Of a DNA stretch of 64,000 bases, positions 40,242 through 50,575 are shown piece after piece; the first letter of the stretch is position 1, and every line of letters begins with the position of its first letter. The notes beneath the pieces are model-generated. The model made no database searches, was not told where the DNA came from, and was given only the letters and a program-made list of their open reading frames with translations. The stretch comes from Streptomyces marokkonensis (GTDB lineage Bacteria; Actinomycetota; Actinomycetes; Streptomycetales; Streptomycetaceae). The stretch is taken from positions 1 to 64,000 of the forward strand of contig NZ_VSKS01000018.1 in assembly GCF_008312835.1 (NCBI RefSeq), in the 5' to 3' direction. Both the position numbers and the translations under genes were made by a program.

Positions 40242-41264
40242 ATGCTGATCGCTCAGCGTCCCTCGTTGACCGAAGAGGTCGTCGACGAATTCCGCTCCCG
40301 GTTCGTGATCGAGCCGCTGGAGCCGGGCTTCGGCTACACCCTCGGCAACTCCCTCCGCCGCACCCTCCTGTCGTCGATCCCCGGTGCCGCTGTCACCAGC
40401 ATCCGCATCGACGGCGTCCTGCACGAGTTCACCACCGTGCCGGGCGTCAAGGAGGACGTCACCGACCTGATCCTCAACATCAAGCAGCTGGTCGTCTCCT
40501 CCGAGCACGACGAGCCCGTGGTGATGTACCTGCGCAAGCAGGGTCCGGGTCTGGTCACCGCCGCCGACATCGCGCCCCCGGCCGGTGTCGAGGTGCACAA
40601 CCCCGACCTCGTCCTCGCCACGCTCAACGGCAAGGGCAAGCTGGAGATGGAGCTGACCGTCGAGCGCGGTCGCGGCTACGTCTCCGCCGTGCAGAACAAG
40701 CAGGTCGGTCAGGAGATCGGGCGTATCCCGGTCGACTCGATCTACTCGCCGGTTCTCAAGGTCACCTACAAGGTCGAGGCGACCCGTGTCGAGCAGCGCA
40801 CCGACTTCGACAAGCTGATCGTCGACGTCGAGACCAAGCAGGCGATGCGTCCGCGTGACGCCATGGCCTCCGCGGGCAAGACCCTGGTCGAGCTGTTCGG
40901 TCTCGCCCGCGAGCTGAACATCGACGCCGAGGGCATCGACATGGGCCCGTCCCCCACGGACGCCGCCCTCGCCGCCGACCTGGCGCTGCCGATCGAGGAG
41001 CTGGAGCTCACCGTTCGGTCGTACAACTGCCTCAAGCGTGAGGGCATCCACTCCGTGGGTGAGCTCGTCGCGCGCTCCGAGGCGGACCTCCTCGACATTC
41101 GCAACTTCGGTGCGAAGTCCATCGACGAGGTCAAGGCGAAGCTGGCCGGCATGGGCCTGGCCCTGAAGGACAGCCCGCCCGGATTCGACCCGACCGCTGC
41201 GGCGGACGCCTTCGGTGCGGACGACGACGCGGACGCGGGCTTCGTGGAGACCGAGCAGTACTGA
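40242..41264 (+). CDS. rpoA: RNA polymerase alpha subunit
   Basis: The 340-residue protein has the N-terminal assembly domain ([18 protein letters not shown]) and a C-terminal domain with the UP-element and activator-contacting [17 protein letters not shown] and [14 protein letters not shown] helices. Ends in an acidic tail. Confidence 0.98.
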   Translation: MLIAQRPSLTEEVVDEFRSRFVIEPLEPGFGYTLGNSLRRTLLSSIPGAAVTSIRIDGVLHEFTTVPGVKEDVTDLILNIKQLVVSSEHDEPVVMYLRKQGPGLVTAADIAPPAGVEVHNPDLVLATLNGKGKLEMELTVERGRGYVSAVQNKQVGQEIGRIPVDSIYSPVLKVTYKVEATRVEQRTDFDKLIVDVETKQAMRPRDAMASAGKTLVELFGLARELNIDAEGIDMGPSPTDAALAADLALPIEELELTVRSYNCLKREGIHSVGELVARSEADLLDIRNFGAKSIDEVKAKLAGMGLALKDSPPGFDPTAAADAFGADDDADAGFVETEQY

Positions 41265-41303
41265 GCTCCGGGCTCGACGGTCCGTACTCGGGCGCGGGTG
41301 CGC

Positions 41304-41360
41304 TGTGGCTTGTCGCGCCCACGCGGCGGAGCCGCACATGAGTACAGTCCCGCGCCCCTT
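41304..41360. repeat. Streptomyces intergenic repeat, copy 1 (after rpoA)
   Basis: The phrase TGTGGCTTGTCGCGCCC...CGGCGGAGCCGCA...CCGCGCCCCTT recurs at 42005-42063 in the same orientation, flanking rplQ. Phrases like this are scattered through Streptomyces intergenic regions (from memory). It is followed by a UUCG hairpin at 41361-41382. Confidence 0.65.
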
Positions 41361-41382
41361 CCAGGCCCCTTCGGGGGCCTGG
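41361..41382 (+). terminator. UUCG hairpin between rpoA and rplQ
   Basis: CCAGGCCCC-TTCG-GGGGCCTGG has a perfect 9-bp stem and a stable tetraloop. No T tract follows, so it may allow read-through to rplQ. Confidence 0.65.
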
Positions 41383-41461
41383 ATCTCCGACAGGCGACCG
41401 CCTGCTCGGATACTGACCCCGGTACCTGATACGGCCGGGGCAGACACCTAGGAGAAACACC

Positions 41462-41962
41462 ATGCCGAGGCCCACCAAGGGTGCCCGTCTGGGCGGCAGC
41501 GCCGCGCACGAGAAGCTGATGCTCGCGAACCTCGCGAAGGCGCTTTTCGAGCACGGCCGCATCACCACCACCGAGGCGAAGGCGCGCAAGCTGCGTCCGT
41601 ACGCCGAGCGTCTGGTCACCAAGGCGAAGAAGGGCGACCTTCACAACCGCCGTCAGGTGCTCCAGGTCATCACGGACAAGAGCATCGTCCACACGCTCTT
41701 CACCGAGATCGGCCCGCGGTACGAGAACCGTCCCGGTGGCTACACCCGCATCACCAAGATCGGTAACCGCCGTGGCGACAACGCGCCCATGGCCGTCATC
41801 GAGCTGGTCGAGGCGCTGACGGTGCAGCAGGAGGCCACGGGCGAGGCCGAGGCCGCGACGAAGCGTGCGGTCAAGGAAGACGCCCTCAAGAAGGACGAGG
41901 CCGCCGAGGCCAAGTCCGACGAGGCCGCCGAGGCTCCGGCCGAGGAGTCGAAGGACGCGTAA
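41462..41962 (+). CDS. rplQ: 50S ribosomal protein L17
   Basis: The 166-residue product has the standard [20 protein letters not shown] core (about 120 residues) and a C-terminal acidic Ala/Glu/Lys tail of about 45 residues that enteric L17 lacks. It ends the alpha cluster. Confidence 0.97.
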   Translation: MPRPTKGARLGGSAAHEKLMLANLAKALFEHGRITTTEAKARKLRPYAERLVTKAKKGDLHNRRQVLQVITDKSIVHTLFTEIGPRYENRPGGYTRITKIGNRRGDNAPMAVIELVEALTVQQEATGEAEAATKRAVKEDALKKDEAAEAKSDEAAEAPAEESKDA

Positions 41963-42004
41963 GCGTTCTGGCGGGGGGCTGTCCGTTCGCGGCTGCGGCT
42001 CCGT

Positions 42005-42063
42005 TGTGGCTTGTCGCGCCCCACACGGCGGAGCCGCATGTCCAGCACGGCCCCGCGCCCCTT
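42005..42063. repeat. Streptomyces intergenic repeat, copy 2 (after rplQ)
   Basis: This is the second copy of the repeat at 41304-41360. Its end runs into a hairpin CGCGCCCC-TTC-GGGGCGCG (42054-42072). Confidence 0.65.
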
Positions 42064-42110
42064 CGGGGCGCGTAGCGGGTCCGCTTCTCTTCAGGAGCGG
42101 GCCCGCTTTT
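42054..42110 (+). terminator. Double terminator after rplQ
   Basis: An 8-bp stem (42054-42072) is followed by a 12-bp stem AGCGGGTCCGCT / AGCGGGCCCGCT (42074-42085 and 42096-42107, one G-U pair) and TTTT. This is the clearest intrinsic terminator in the alpha cluster. Confidence 0.9.
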
Positions 42111-42134
42111 CTGTGTGGGTGAGAGGATCTCTGT

Positions 42135-42992
42135 GTGAGTGACGAAGTGCGGCCCGGGTTCGTGCGGGTGCGGCTGGACCTTTCCTACGACGGGACCGAG
42201 TTCTCCGGCTGGGCCAAGCAGGCCGGTGGGCGGCGGACCGTGCAGGGGGAGATCGAGGACGCCCTGCGGACCGTGACGCGGTCCGGCGGGACGACGTACG
42301 AGCTGACCGTGGCCGGGCGGACCGACGCCGGTGTGCACGCCCGGGGTCAGGTCGCGCACGTCGACCTGCCGCGGGAGGTGTGGGCCGAGCACCACACGAA
42401 GCTGCTCAAGCGGCTCGCCGGGCGGCTGCCGAGGGACGTGCGGGTGTGGGCGCTCAGGGAGGCGCCCGCCGGGTTCGACGCGCGGTTCTCCGCGGTCTGG
42501 CGGCGCTATGCCTACCGGGTGACCGACAACCCCGGGGGAGTCGACCCGCTGCTGCGCGGCCACGTGCTGTGGCACGACTGGCCGCTCGACGTCGACGCCA
42601 TGAACGAGGCCGCGCGCGGGCTGCTGGGGGAGCACGACTTCGCCGCGTACTGCAAGCGGCGCGAGGGCGCGACGACCATTCGCACGCTCCAGGAACTGAG
42701 CCTGGAGCGGGATGCGGACGGGATCATCACGGCGACCGTCCGGGCGGACGCCTTCTGCCACAACATGGTGCGCTCGCTGATCGGCGCGCTGCTGTTCGTC
42801 GGCGACGGCCACCGTCCGCCGGACTGGCCAGGGAAGGTCCTGGCCGCGGGCGTACGGGACTCGGCCGTCCATGTCGTACGCCCGCACGGCCTGACCCTGG
42901 AGGAGGTCGGGTACCCCGCCGACGGGCTGCTGGCCGCCCGCAGCAGGGAGGCCCGCAACAAGCGGTCCCTGCCGGCGGCCCGGTGCTGCTGA
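42135..42992 (+). CDS. truA: tRNA pseudouridine synthase A
   Basis: The 285-residue enzyme makes pseudouridine at positions 38-40 of tRNAs. The catalytic Asp is in [29 protein letters not shown] and [13 protein letters not shown] are family motifs. It starts with GTG 25 bp after the terminator. Confidence 0.97.
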   Translation: MSDEVRPGFVRVRLDLSYDGTEFSGWAKQAGGRRTVQGEIEDALRTVTRSGGTTYELTVAGRTDAGVHARGQVAHVDLPREVWAEHHTKLLKRLAGRLPRDVRVWALREAPAGFDARFSAVWRRYAYRVTDNPGGVDPLLRGHVLWHDWPLDVDAMNEAARGLLGEHDFAAYCKRREGATTIRTLQELSLERDADGIITATVRADAFCHNMVRSLIGALLFVGDGHRPPDWPGKVLAAGVRDSAVHVVRPHGLTLEEVGYPADGLLAARSREARNKRSLPAARCC

Positions 42993-43011
42993 TCCCGGTC
43001 CGGCGGCGGCG

Positions 43012-43899
43012 CTACTCGTTCGCCGCCGCCGACGCCTGGGCCTCGCCCCTGCGGCGGATCTGACGGAACGTGAACTCCTGGAGGTCGTCGCCCGTGGCGA
43101 AGACGGCCTTGTCCTGCGTCGTCACGTCCTTGCCGTCCGTGAACCCGGCGAGGGTGAAGTAGGCGTAGCGGCCGTAGGAGTTGGTCGTCGAGCGGCAGAC
43201 CGCGCCGACACAGAAGTCCTTGACGCCGCCGCCCGAGAGCGACTTGACGATGCTCTTCTTGTCGGCCTGCTGCTTGGCCCCGGTCGCCTGGGCCTCGGTG
43301 CCGAAGACCGCCACGCCGACCGTCACCGCCACCTTGTCCTTGGTGTAGGTGACCCGGATCAGGCGGGTGCAGTCGTTGTCGGTGAGGACCTTGGGGAGTG
43401 TGGCCTTCGCGGCCGACGCGCAGTTCGTGGTGTCGGCCGTCGGGCCCTTCTTGTACACCGTCTCGCCCATGGTCAGCTGCGTGCCCGGAAAGAGGATGTC
43501 GGGGCTCAGCGGGGCCTTGTCCTTCTGCGCGCTGGCGATGAAGTCCTTCGGGTCCAGCGGCGGCGGGGCGCTCGTCGGGGCGAACGACGGGACCGTGCCC
43601 GTGGGGCTCGGTAGGGAGACGTCGGAGCCACCGGGCAGCTGGGAGGAGGCGCCAGGCGAGGCCTTCCCGCTGTCGTTCGCCGAGACGACGGCGACCGCCA
43701 CGGCGGTGCCTATCGCGACGGTGGCGAGTGCGCCGCCGCCTATGAACAGCAGCCGGCGCCGCTTGGCGCGGGCCTCGGACGCGTCGGCGAGCGCCGCCCA
43801 GTCGGGCGACTGGCCGGCACCGCCGCTGTTCCACGGCTGCTGGGAATTCGGTTTCCAGGGATCCCACTGCTGTGGAGGTCCCCCCTGCCCAAAGCTCAT
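43012..43899 (-). CDS. Membrane-anchored protein with Pro-rich linker, unknown function
   Basis: ATG 43899 gives 295 residues. TAAGAT lies 7 nt before this ATG on the minus strand, pointing to a leaderless transcript; ATG 43908 would then lie inside the -10 region. Residues 1-45 are Gly/Pro/Trp/Gln-rich and cytosolic, about 55-80 are a single membrane helix (LLFIGGGALATVAIGTAVAV), then a Pro/Ser linker, then an extracellular domain of about 170 residues with four Cys that could form two disulfides. Function unknown; convergent with truA. Confidence 0.8.
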   Translation of the reverse strand: MSFGQGGPPQQWDPWKPNSQQPWNSGGAGQSPDWAALADASEARAKRRRLLFIGGGALATVAIGTAVAVAVVSANDSGKASPGASSQLPGGSDVSLPSPTGTVPSFAPTSAPPPLDPKDFIASAQKDKAPLSPDILFPGTQLTMGETVYKKGPTADTTNCASAAKATLPKVLTDNDCTRLIRVTYTKDKVAVTVGVAVFGTEAQATGAKQQADKKSIVKSLSGGGVKDFCVGAVCRSTTNSYGRYAYFTLAGFTDGKDVTTQDKAVFATGDDLQEFTFRQIRRRGEAQASAAANE

Positions 43900-43973
43900 G
43901 GGGCGCATCTTAGACGGGGCAAGGGGTGTGCTGGTCCCGGCCAACGGGTCACCGAGGCCCTAGCGTTGGCCGC
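43900..43973. promoter_or_regulatory. Divergent leaderless-type promoters
   Basis: In this 74-bp gap the minus strand has TAAGAT (43912-43907) and the plus strand TAGCGT (43961-43966), each 7 nt from its ATG. No ribosome sites are present on either side. -35 elements are weak. Confidence 0.55.
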
Positions 43974-45179
43974 ATGGCGACGGGCAAAAGCGACATCTCC
44001 GGGTGGTTGGTGCGACCTGCGGGTGGCTGGTGGTGGGCCGGACTCGTGGGCGTGCTGGGGGCGCTGACGGTTCATACGGTGCTGGTGACCTCGGACGGAG
44101 GCATGGACAACGGGATCGTCGTGGACGCCGCGCGGACCTGGCTGGACGGGGGATCGCCGTACGACGACCGGCATTTCCTCTATTTCCCGAGCGCGGTCAT
44201 GGCCGCCGTGCCGCAGGCGCTGCTGCCGCGGTCCGTGCTCGACGTGGTGGTGCCGGTCGCGGTGACCGTCGCCCTGGCGCTGGGCTGGGCCTGCGCGCTG
44301 CTGCTGCACCGGGTGCCGCTGCGCAGCAGGCTCGCCGTCCTCGGGCTGCTGGGCCTCGCCGCCGGCTTCGCGCCGTTCGGGCAGCTGGTGCGGCTGGGGA
44401 ACTGGACGGTGACGGCCGTGCTGGCGCTGCCGCTGTGTCTGCTGCTGGTGAGCCGGGGCCGGTGGGTCGCGGCGGGCGCGGTCATCGGAGTGGCGGTGGC
44501 GCTCAAGCCGTTGCTCGCGCCGATGGCGCTGCTGTTCCTCTTCGCCCGCCGCTGGGGGGCACTGGCCCTGGTGGTCCTGGTGCCGGCGGTCGCCTCGGTG
44601 GTGGCGGCGCTGTTCCTGCCCGACCCCACCGGCTTCCTCACCCGCACCCTGCCCTTCCTGCTGAGCGGCGACGACGCCTTCGTGCGGCTCTACGAGGCCT
44701 CGCCGGCGGCCGTGCTGCCCCGGCTCGGCGTGCCCCGGGCCCCGGCCACGCTGCTCGCGCTGCTGATGGCCGCGGCGGGCGTGGTGTGCGCGTACGTGCG
44801 CTGGCGCGGGCCGGGTCCGGTGCCGCTGCGCCTCGCGGAGACGTCCGCCGGGCTGATGCTGTCGGCGTTCCTGGTCTCCCGGCCCTCCTACAACCACTAC
44901 CTCCTGGTGGTGCTGCCGCTGCTGCTCGCCGGGCTGCCGTACGCCGGTGCGGTGGCCCGGCGGCCCTGGTTCTGGCTCGCCCTGGTGCCTCAGCTGCCGG
45001 GAGTGACGTGGCCGTGGCTGGAGTCGGGGAGGCGGCGGGCGTTCCGGGACGCCTTCACGCTGTGTGCGCTGTCGGTGACCGTCTCGTACCACTGCGTGCG
45101 GGGCGCGCGGGTGACGCGCGGGGCGGACGGGCCGCCTCGGACGCCGGAGGGGCGGCGTGCGGCCGTAGAATCGGCGTAG
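43974..45179 (+). CDS. GT87-family (DUF2029) integral membrane glycosyltransferase
   Basis: ATG 43974 gives 401 residues with about 10 membrane segments. An Asp near the start of the first outside loop (VTSDGGMDNGIVVDAARTWLDGGSPYDDRHF) fits the catalytic acidic residue of GT-C enzymes of this family, which transfer mannose or arabinose from polyprenyl phosphates. Substrate not determinable. Leaderless start likely. Confidence 0.82.
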   Translation: MATGKSDISGWLVRPAGGWWWAGLVGVLGALTVHTVLVTSDGGMDNGIVVDAARTWLDGGSPYDDRHFLYFPSAVMAAVPQALLPRSVLDVVVPVAVTVALALGWACALLLHRVPLRSRLAVLGLLGLAAGFAPFGQLVRLGNWTVTAVLALPLCLLLVSRGRWVAAGAVIGVAVALKPLLAPMALLFLFARRWGALALVVLVPAVASVVAALFLPDPTGFLTRTLPFLLSGDDAFVRLYEASPAAVLPRLGVPRAPATLLALLMAAAGVVCAYVRWRGPGPVPLRLAETSAGLMLSAFLVSRPSYNHYLLVVLPLLLAGLPYAGAVARRPWFWLALVPQLPGVTWPWLESGRRRAFRDAFTLCALSVTVSYHCVRGARVTRGADGPPRTPEGRRAAVESA

Positions 45180-45200
45180 CCCACCGACGGCGGTCTCGTT

Positions 45201-45230
45201 TTGACCCGTCCGGCCGAGCGTGGGTATCCT
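45201..45230 (+). promoter_or_regulatory. rplM promoter
   Basis: TTGACC (45201-45206) and TATCCT (45225-45230) are 18 bp apart. Transcription would start near 45237 with a leader of about 175 nt before rplM, in which I see no strong hairpin. Confidence 0.7.
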
Positions 45231-45411
45231 GCATGTTCGTTGTGTGTAGTGGCTTACTCATTCTCACGTGAGGGGCCCTTACACCGGTCCACCGGGCCGA
45301 TGACCAGCGACCAGCACGCGGTTTGCGTCACCGCTGTGCGGTCAGGGCTGTCGTGATCGTCTTCGGTGACCTTGTCAGGACCATTCACTGAAGAAGCGAA
45401 GGCTACGAACC

Positions 45412-45855
45412 GTGCGTACGTACAGCCCCAAGCCCGGCGATGTGACGCGCCAGTGGCACGTCATCGACGCTCAGGACGTCGTCCTGGGCCGTCTGGCCTC
45501 CACTGCGGCCTCCATCCTGCGCGGCAAGCACAAGCCGATCTACGCGCCCCACGTCGACACCGGTGACTTCGTCATCATCATCAACGCGGACAAGGTGCAC
45601 CTCTCCGGCAACAAGCGGACCCAGAAGATGGCGTACCGCCACTCGGGCTACCCGGGTGGTCTGCGCTCCGTCCGCTACGACGAGCTGCTCGCGAAGAACC
45701 CCGAGAAGGCCATCGAGAAGGCCGTCAAGGGCATGCTCCCCAAGAACACCCTGGGCCGTCAGATGCTCTCGAAGCTGAAGGTCTACTCGGGCGACCAGCA
45801 CCCGCACGCTGCCCAGCAGCCGGTGCCGTTCGAGATCACCCAGGTCGCGCAGTAA
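45412..45855 (+). CDS. rplM: 50S ribosomal protein L13
   Basis: The 147-residue product starts at GTG 45412 ([22 protein letters not shown]). An early 50S assembly protein; forms an operon with rpsI. Confidence 0.98.
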   Translation: MRTYSPKPGDVTRQWHVIDAQDVVLGRLASTAASILRGKHKPIYAPHVDTGDFVIIINADKVHLSGNKRTQKMAYRHSGYPGGLRSVRYDELLAKNPEKAIEKAVKGMLPKNTLGRQMLSKLKVYSGDQHPHAAQQPVPFEITQVAQ

Positions 45856-45896
45856 GTCCGGCCACCCCTAAGACTGAACTGAATCTGAGGAGAATC

Positions 45897-46409
45897 GTGG
45901 CCGAGACCACTGCCGAGCAGCCGCTCGAAGAGCTTGACATCGACAGCTACACCACCGAGTCCGAGGCGCCCGTCGAGGGCGAGTACACCTCGGAGTCCAT
46001 GGCTTCCCGCTTCGGCGAGCCCCAGCCGGCCGCCGGCCTGGGCCGTCGCAAGAACGCCATCGCCCGCGTCCGGATCGTCCCGGGCACCGGCAAGTGGAAG
46101 ATCAACGGTCGCACCCTCGAGGACTACTTCCCGAACAAGGTGCACCAGCAGGAAGTCAACGAGCCCTTCAAGGTGCTCGAGCTCGAGGGCCGTTACGACG
46201 TCATCGCCCGCATCGCGGGTGGCGGTGTCTCCGGTCAGGCCGGTGCGCTCCGTCTCGGTGTCGCCCGTGCGCTGAACGAGGCGGACGTCGACAACAACCG
46301 CGGTGCGCTGAAGAAGGCCGGCTTCCTGCGCCGCGACGACCGTGCGGTCGAGCGGAAGAAGGCCGGTCTGAAGAAGGCCCGCAAGGCCCCGCAGTACAGC
46401 AAGCGCTGA
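45897..46409 (+). CDS. rpsI: 30S ribosomal protein S9
   Basis: The 170-residue product has a 40-residue acidic N-terminal extension ([16 protein letters not shown]), then the S9 core from [12 protein letters not shown] and the C-terminal APQYSKR that contacts P-site tRNA. Extension is typical of actinobacteria. Confidence 0.98.
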   Translation: MAETTAEQPLEELDIDSYTTESEAPVEGEYTSESMASRFGEPQPAAGLGRRKNAIARVRIVPGTGKWKINGRTLEDYFPNKVHQQEVNEPFKVLELEGRYDVIARIAGGGVSGQAGALRLGVARALNEADVDNNRGALKKAGFLRRDDRAVERKKAGLKKARKAPQYSKR

Positions 46410-46433
46410 TCACAGGGCGCTCGCGCGTACTCC

Positions 46434-46477
46434 GAACGCCCCGGCGGCACGCCACAGTGCTGCCGGGGCGTTCGTTT
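46434..46477 (+). terminator. Terminator of rplM-rpsI
   Basis: GAACGCCCCGGCGGCAC (46434-46450) pairs with GTGCTGCCGGGGCGTTC (46457-46473), 17 bp with one G-U, 6-nt loop, followed by GTTTATT. Confidence 0.9.
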
Positions 46478-46734
46478 ATTCACTGCCGTGGGCGTATAAC
46501 GGCACAAGGCGCTCAAACGCTAATGTGATCGGATGGTCGGGTGTCGGGCATGGCCGGTGCGGTGCGTGCCCGGGGTGCGGAGCCGCACGCACTCGCATCG
46601 CGACGGTTGCGGCGGTCGTAACGTCGTGACGGTCGTCAGGTTTCGAGCGTCGGACACATCACACGCTTCGTCAGTGGCACGAACGTCGGCCGTACGGCTT
46701 TCAATACTGAACTGACGCTTCCTCAGGAGGACAA
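46471..46734 (+). promoter_or_regulatory. glmM upstream region
   Basis: TTCGTT (46471-46476) and TATAAC (46495-46500), 18 bp apart, could be a glmM promoter overlapping the terminator. Otherwise the 264 bp hold no gene or strong structure; AGGAGG sits at 46725-46730. Confidence 0.3.
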
Positions 46735-48093
46735 GTGGGACGACTCTTCGGCACGGACGGCGTGCGCGGTGTCGCCAACGCGGACCTGACGGCAGAGATG
46801 GCGCTCGGCCTGTCCGTCGCCGCGGCGCACGTACTGGCCGAGGCGGGCACGTTCGAGGGACACCGGCCCACCGCCGTGGTCGGGCGTGACCCGCGCGCGT
46901 CCGGAGAGTTCCTGGAGGCCGCCGTGGTCGCGGGCCTCGCCAGCGCGGGCGTGGACGTCCTGCGCGTCGGCGTGCTGCCGACGCCGGCGGTGGCGTACCT
47001 CACCGGCGCGCTCGGCGCCGACCTCGGTGTGATGCTCTCCGCGAGCCACAACGCCATGCCGGACAACGGCGTCAAGTTCTTCGCGCGCGGCGGTCACAAG
47101 CTCGCCGACGAGCTGGAGGACCGGATCGAGTCCGTGTACGAGGAGCACCGCACCGGCGCGCCGTGGGACCGCCCGACCGGCGCCGGTGTCGGCCGCGTGC
47201 GGGACTACGAGGAGGGGCTGGAGAAGTACGTCACCCACCTCGTCGGCGTTCTCCCGAACCGGCTGGACGGTCTGCGGATCGTCCTCGACGAGGCGCACGG
47301 TGCCGCCGCGCAGGTCTCGCCTGAGGCGTTCACGCGGGCCGGGGCCGAGGTCGTCACGATCGGGACCGAGCCGGACGGGCTCAACATCAACGACGGCTGC
47401 GGCTCGACCCACCTCGACCGGCTGAAGGCCGCGGTCGTCGAGCACGGGGCCGCGCTGGGCATCGCCCACGACGGCGACGCCGACCGGTGCCTGGCCGTGG
47501 ACCACACCGGTGAGGAGGTCGACGGCGACCAGATCCTCGCGGTGCTGGCGCTGGCGATGCGGGAGCGGTCCGCGCTGCGGTCCGACACCGTCGTGGCGAC
47601 GGTGATGTCGAACCTCGGGTTCAAGCTGGCGATGGAGCGGGAGGGCATCCGGCTGGTGCAGACCGCTGTCGGTGACCGGTACGTGCTGGAGGAGATGAAG
47701 GAGAAGGACTACGCCCTCGGCGGCGAGCAGTCCGGGCACGTCATCATCCTCGACCACGCGACGACCGGCGACGGCACGCTGACCGGTCTGCTGCTCGCGG
47801 CCCGGGTGGCCGGGACCGGCCGGACGCTGCGGGAGCTGGCGTCGGTGATGGAGCGGCTTCCGCAGGTGCTGATCAATGTGCCGGACGTGGACAAGTCCCG
47901 GGTGAAGACCTCCGCGGAACTCGCGGCGGCGGTCGGTGAGGCGGAGCGTGAACTGGGGGAGACGGGGCGTGTGCTCCTGCGGTCCTCGGGCACGGAACCG
48001 CTGGTCCGCGTGATGGTCGAAGCGGCGGACATCGACCAGGCCCGCTCGGTGGCCGGGCGCCTGGCGGACGCGGTCAAGTCGGCGCTGGGGTAG
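46735..48093 (+). CDS. glmM: Phosphoglucosamine mutase
   Basis: The 452-residue enzyme converts glucosamine-6-phosphate to glucosamine-1-phosphate for UDP-GlcNAc. The phosphoserine loop is SASHN (about 104), the metal loop DGDADR and the sugar loop GGEQSGH. GTG start with AGGAGG. With glmS downstream, the window holds both committed amino-sugar enzymes. Confidence 0.97.
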   Translation: MGRLFGTDGVRGVANADLTAEMALGLSVAAAHVLAEAGTFEGHRPTAVVGRDPRASGEFLEAAVVAGLASAGVDVLRVGVLPTPAVAYLTGALGADLGVMLSASHNAMPDNGVKFFARGGHKLADELEDRIESVYEEHRTGAPWDRPTGAGVGRVRDYEEGLEKYVTHLVGVLPNRLDGLRIVLDEAHGAAAQVSPEAFTRAGAEVVTIGTEPDGLNINDGCGSTHLDRLKAAVVEHGAALGIAHDGDADRCLAVDHTGEEVDGDQILAVLALAMRERSALRSDTVVATVMSNLGFKLAMEREGIRLVQTAVGDRYVLEEMKEKDYALGGEQSGHVIILDHATTGDGTLTGLLLAARVAGTGRTLRELASVMERLPQVLINVPDVDKSRVKTSAELAAAVGEAERELGETGRVLLRSSGTEPLVRVMVEAADIDQARSVAGRLADAVKSALG

Positions 48094-48420
48094 GTGCGCG
48101 GCTGACGCCTGCGGCGCAGCGGGCTGTGCGGCGGGGGTGCGCGTAGCGCCTTCTGCCGGTGGGTGGGTCGGGGCCGGGTCGGGGGTGTACGTCCTCGGAC
48201 TGGCGCGACCGGGTCGCTCGGTGGAGGTGCGGGGCGTTGACTCGCACCAGCCGCTGCGGGCGCACACCCCCGCCCCGTCCCCTTCCCGCCGTACGCGGCC
48301 ACTGCCGCGCCGCCGTTTCCGCGGACTGCCCGCCGCTTCCGCGGGCAGTCGTGACGCTGGGGCGATGGGGGAGGGTGGGCGCGACGGTGCCCCGCGAGTG
48401 CCGGGCTGTGTGGCCCCCGG
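48094..48420. other. Intergenic region between glmM and the DUF389 gene
   Basis: The 327-bp gap between convergent genes has no gene. It holds one strong hairpin, listed separately, and G-rich low-complexity sequence. Confidence 0.6.
48324..48350. terminator. Bidirectional hairpin between glmM and DUF389 gene
   Basis: GACTGCCCGC (48324-48333) and GCGGGCAGTC (48341-48350) form a perfect 10-bp stem with a 7-nt loop between convergent genes. Confidence 0.6.
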
Positions 48421-49368
48421 TCAGGCGGGTCTGCGTTTGTGTAGGCGGTCGTGTTGTCTGGCCCAGAGGGCCTTCTGCGTCAGCAGGGTCAGCGTCCCCG
48501 CGAGGGTGATCGCCAGCAGGTTGAGCAGCAACTGCTGGGACGAACCCCACGTCTGCACCGTGTCCCCGTAACTCAGCGCCACGGCGGCGTTCGCGGCGGC
48601 CGGCACCGTCGTGACCGAGATGGCGACGCCCACCAGCGCACCCGACTTCGCGGACGTCAGCGACAGCGTGCCGGCCACTCCGGCCAGTACCGCCACGACG
48701 AAGGAGAACCAGTCGGGCGCGTACACGAAGCCGGTCTGTGGCCGGTCGCCATCAAGCTTCTCCTCGGTGAACAGACCGACCGCGTCCATGAAGAGGCTGA
48801 AGCCCACCGTCAGCGCCATCGCCACCGCGAACCCCACCAGCAGCGCGACCACCGAACGTGCCGCGAGGCGCGGCCGGCGCTGCACCGCCGCCGTGGAGAT
48901 GCCGGCCAGCGGGCCGAACTCCGGACCCACCGCCATCGCGCCCACGATCAGGATCGCGTTGTCCAGGACGACACCGCACGCCGCGATCATGGTCGCCAGC
49001 GTGAGGAACGCGAGGTAGGTGACCGAGAGGGTCGACTCCTCGTGGGTGGTGTCGGTCAGTCGCTCCCACAGCACCGCGTCCGCGCTCTCGCCCGGCGCCT
49101 CCTTCTCCGCCTTGTCCGCGCGCTGCGACAGCGACAGGTCGACGTTCTCCACGGCGATGGAACCGGTCGTGTGCAGTCCGAGCCGCTGCAGCCCGCTGAT
49201 CAGATCGTCGCCGGCCTCCCGGGCCACGTCGCACAGCACGACGTCCCCGGCGGGGTCGCGGGCGGCACCCGGCAGTACACAGAGGTGCGCGGTCCCGATC
49301 GTCCCCCCGATCAGCCGGACCACGTCATCGGTCTGTTCGGCGGGTGTGATCAGGCGCAGGTGCAGCAT
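48421..49368 (-). CDS. DUF389 membrane protein
   Basis: The 315-residue protein has a soluble N-terminal part (about 1-110) and about six membrane segments. The first helices contain ILIVGAMAVGPEFGPLAGI, the DUF389 signature. TACGCT lies 6 nt before the ATG on the minus strand and no ribosome site is seen, so it may be leaderless even though coaA ends 20 bp upstream. Function unknown; some homologues are proposed transporters. Confidence 0.85.
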   Translation of the reverse strand: MLHLRLITPAEQTDDVVRLIGGTIGTAHLCVLPGAARDPAGDVVLCDVAREAGDDLISGLQRLGLHTTGSIAVENVDLSLSQRADKAEKEAPGESADAVLWERLTDTTHEESTLSVTYLAFLTLATMIAACGVVLDNAILIVGAMAVGPEFGPLAGISTAAVQRRPRLAARSVVALLVGFAVAMALTVGFSLFMDAVGLFTEEKLDGDRPQTGFVYAPDWFSFVVAVLAGVAGTLSLTSAKSGALVGVAISVTTVPAAANAAVALSYGDTVQTWGSSQQLLLNLLAITLAGTLTLLTQKALWARQHDRLHKRRPA

Positions 49369-49387
49369 GGCGGCAGCGTAGTCAGGT

Positions 49388-50377
49388 TCACAGCTTGCGC
49401 AGGCTGAGACGCTGGACCTTGTGGTCCGGGCCCTTGCGCAGGACCAGGGTGGCCCGGCCCCGGGTGGGGGCGATGTTCTCCACCAGGTTGGGCTTGTTGA
49501 TGGTGCGCCACATCGTGCGGGCGTAGTCGAGGGCCTCCTCCTCGGAGACCTGGGTGTACTTGCGGAAGTACGACGACGGGTCCTGGAACGCGGTCTCGCG
49601 CAGCCTCTTGAAGCGGTGGAGGTACCAGCGCTCGATGTCCTCGGTGCGGGCGTCGACGTACACGCTGAAGTCGAAATAGTCGGCGAGCCCGACCCGGGTG
49701 CGGCCGTCCTGGCCGGGCAGGGCGGGCTGGAGGACGTTGAGTCCCTCGACGATCAGGATGTCCGGGCGGCGCACGGTGAGCTTCTCGCCCGGGACGATGT
49801 CGTAGATCAGGTGGGAGTAGACGGGGGCGGTGACCTCGGCCTTGCCCGCTTTGACGTCGGCGACGAAACGGGTGAGGGCCCGGCGGTCGTACGACTCGGG
49901 GAACCCCTTGCGCGACATCAGGCCGCGCTCCTGGAGCTCCTTGGTCGGCAGCAGGAAGCCGTCCGTGGTGACCAATTCCACGCGGGGGTGCTCCGGCCAG
50001 CGGGACAGCAGGGCGCGGAGCAGCCGGGCCACCGTGGACTTGCCGACGGCCACGGAACCGGCGACCCCTATGACGAAGGGCGTGCCCGACTGGGAGCCCT
50101 GCTCGCCGAGGAACGTGTTCAGGGCGCCCCGGAGGCCGTCGGTGGCGCCGACGTAGAGATTGAGCAGCCGGGAGAGCGGGAGGTAGATGTCGCGTACCTC
50201 GTCGAGGTCGATGACGTCACCGAGACCGCGCAGCTGTTCGACCTCGGCGGCCGACAGTGGCAGCGGGGTCTTGTCGCGCAGCGCGCTCCACTCGGCGCGG
50301 GTGAGGTCGACGTAGGGAGTCGCCTCCGGCCGCTGCCGGTGGGCGCTCCGGGGCATCGAGGAGACCGGAGAGATCAC
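49388..50377 (-). CDS. coaA: Pantothenate kinase, type I
   Basis: The 329-residue enzyme (GTG start at 50377) phosphorylates pantothenate, the first step to CoA. The P-loop is [22 protein letters not shown] and [10 protein letters not shown] are the family motifs. An ATG 21 nt into the gene is an alternative start. Confidence 0.96.
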   Translation of the reverse strand: MISPVSSMPRSAHRQRPEATPYVDLTRAEWSALRDKTPLPLSAAEVEQLRGLGDVIDLDEVRDIYLPLSRLLNLYVGATDGLRGALNTFLGEQGSQSGTPFVIGVAGSVAVGKSTVARLLRALLSRWPEHPRVELVTTDGFLLPTKELQERGLMSRKGFPESYDRRALTRFVADVKAGKAEVTAPVYSHLIYDIVPGEKLTVRRPDILIVEGLNVLQPALPGQDGRTRVGLADYFDFSVYVDARTEDIERWYLHRFKRLRETAFQDPSSYFRKYTQVSEEEALDYARTMWRTINKPNLVENIAPTRGRATLVLRKGPDHKVQRLSLRKL

Positions 50378-50529
50378 AGTCCATTGTTAACGGAGTTCGA
50401 ACGGGGCGACAGGTGTGCTGTGTCACGCCCGCCCGTCTCCGGTGCCCCTGCGGGATCACGTGCTGATCACGGTCGCGTACCGGGTGGTCGCTCGAAGATC
50501 ATTTGCGCGGTTCCGGCGGTTAGGGTGCG

Positions 50530-50543
50530 CGCAACGCGTTGCG
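50530..50543. promoter_or_regulatory. 14-bp palindrome before the lipoprotein gene
   Basis: CGCAACGCGTTGCG is a perfect palindrome 32 bp upstream of the lipoprotein start and just after a TAGGGT hexamer (50521-50526). It resembles LacI-family sites in having a central CG. No -35 at good spacing is seen. Confidence 0.35.
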
Positions 50544-50575
50544 GATTCCTCCGCGCCTTCGAGAAAGAGTTCCCC

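Noticed and set aside
46533-46715. 60-codon plus-strand frame upstream of glmM
   Set aside because: No ribosome site, Arg/Ser/Val-rich, no similarity; lies in the glmM leader.
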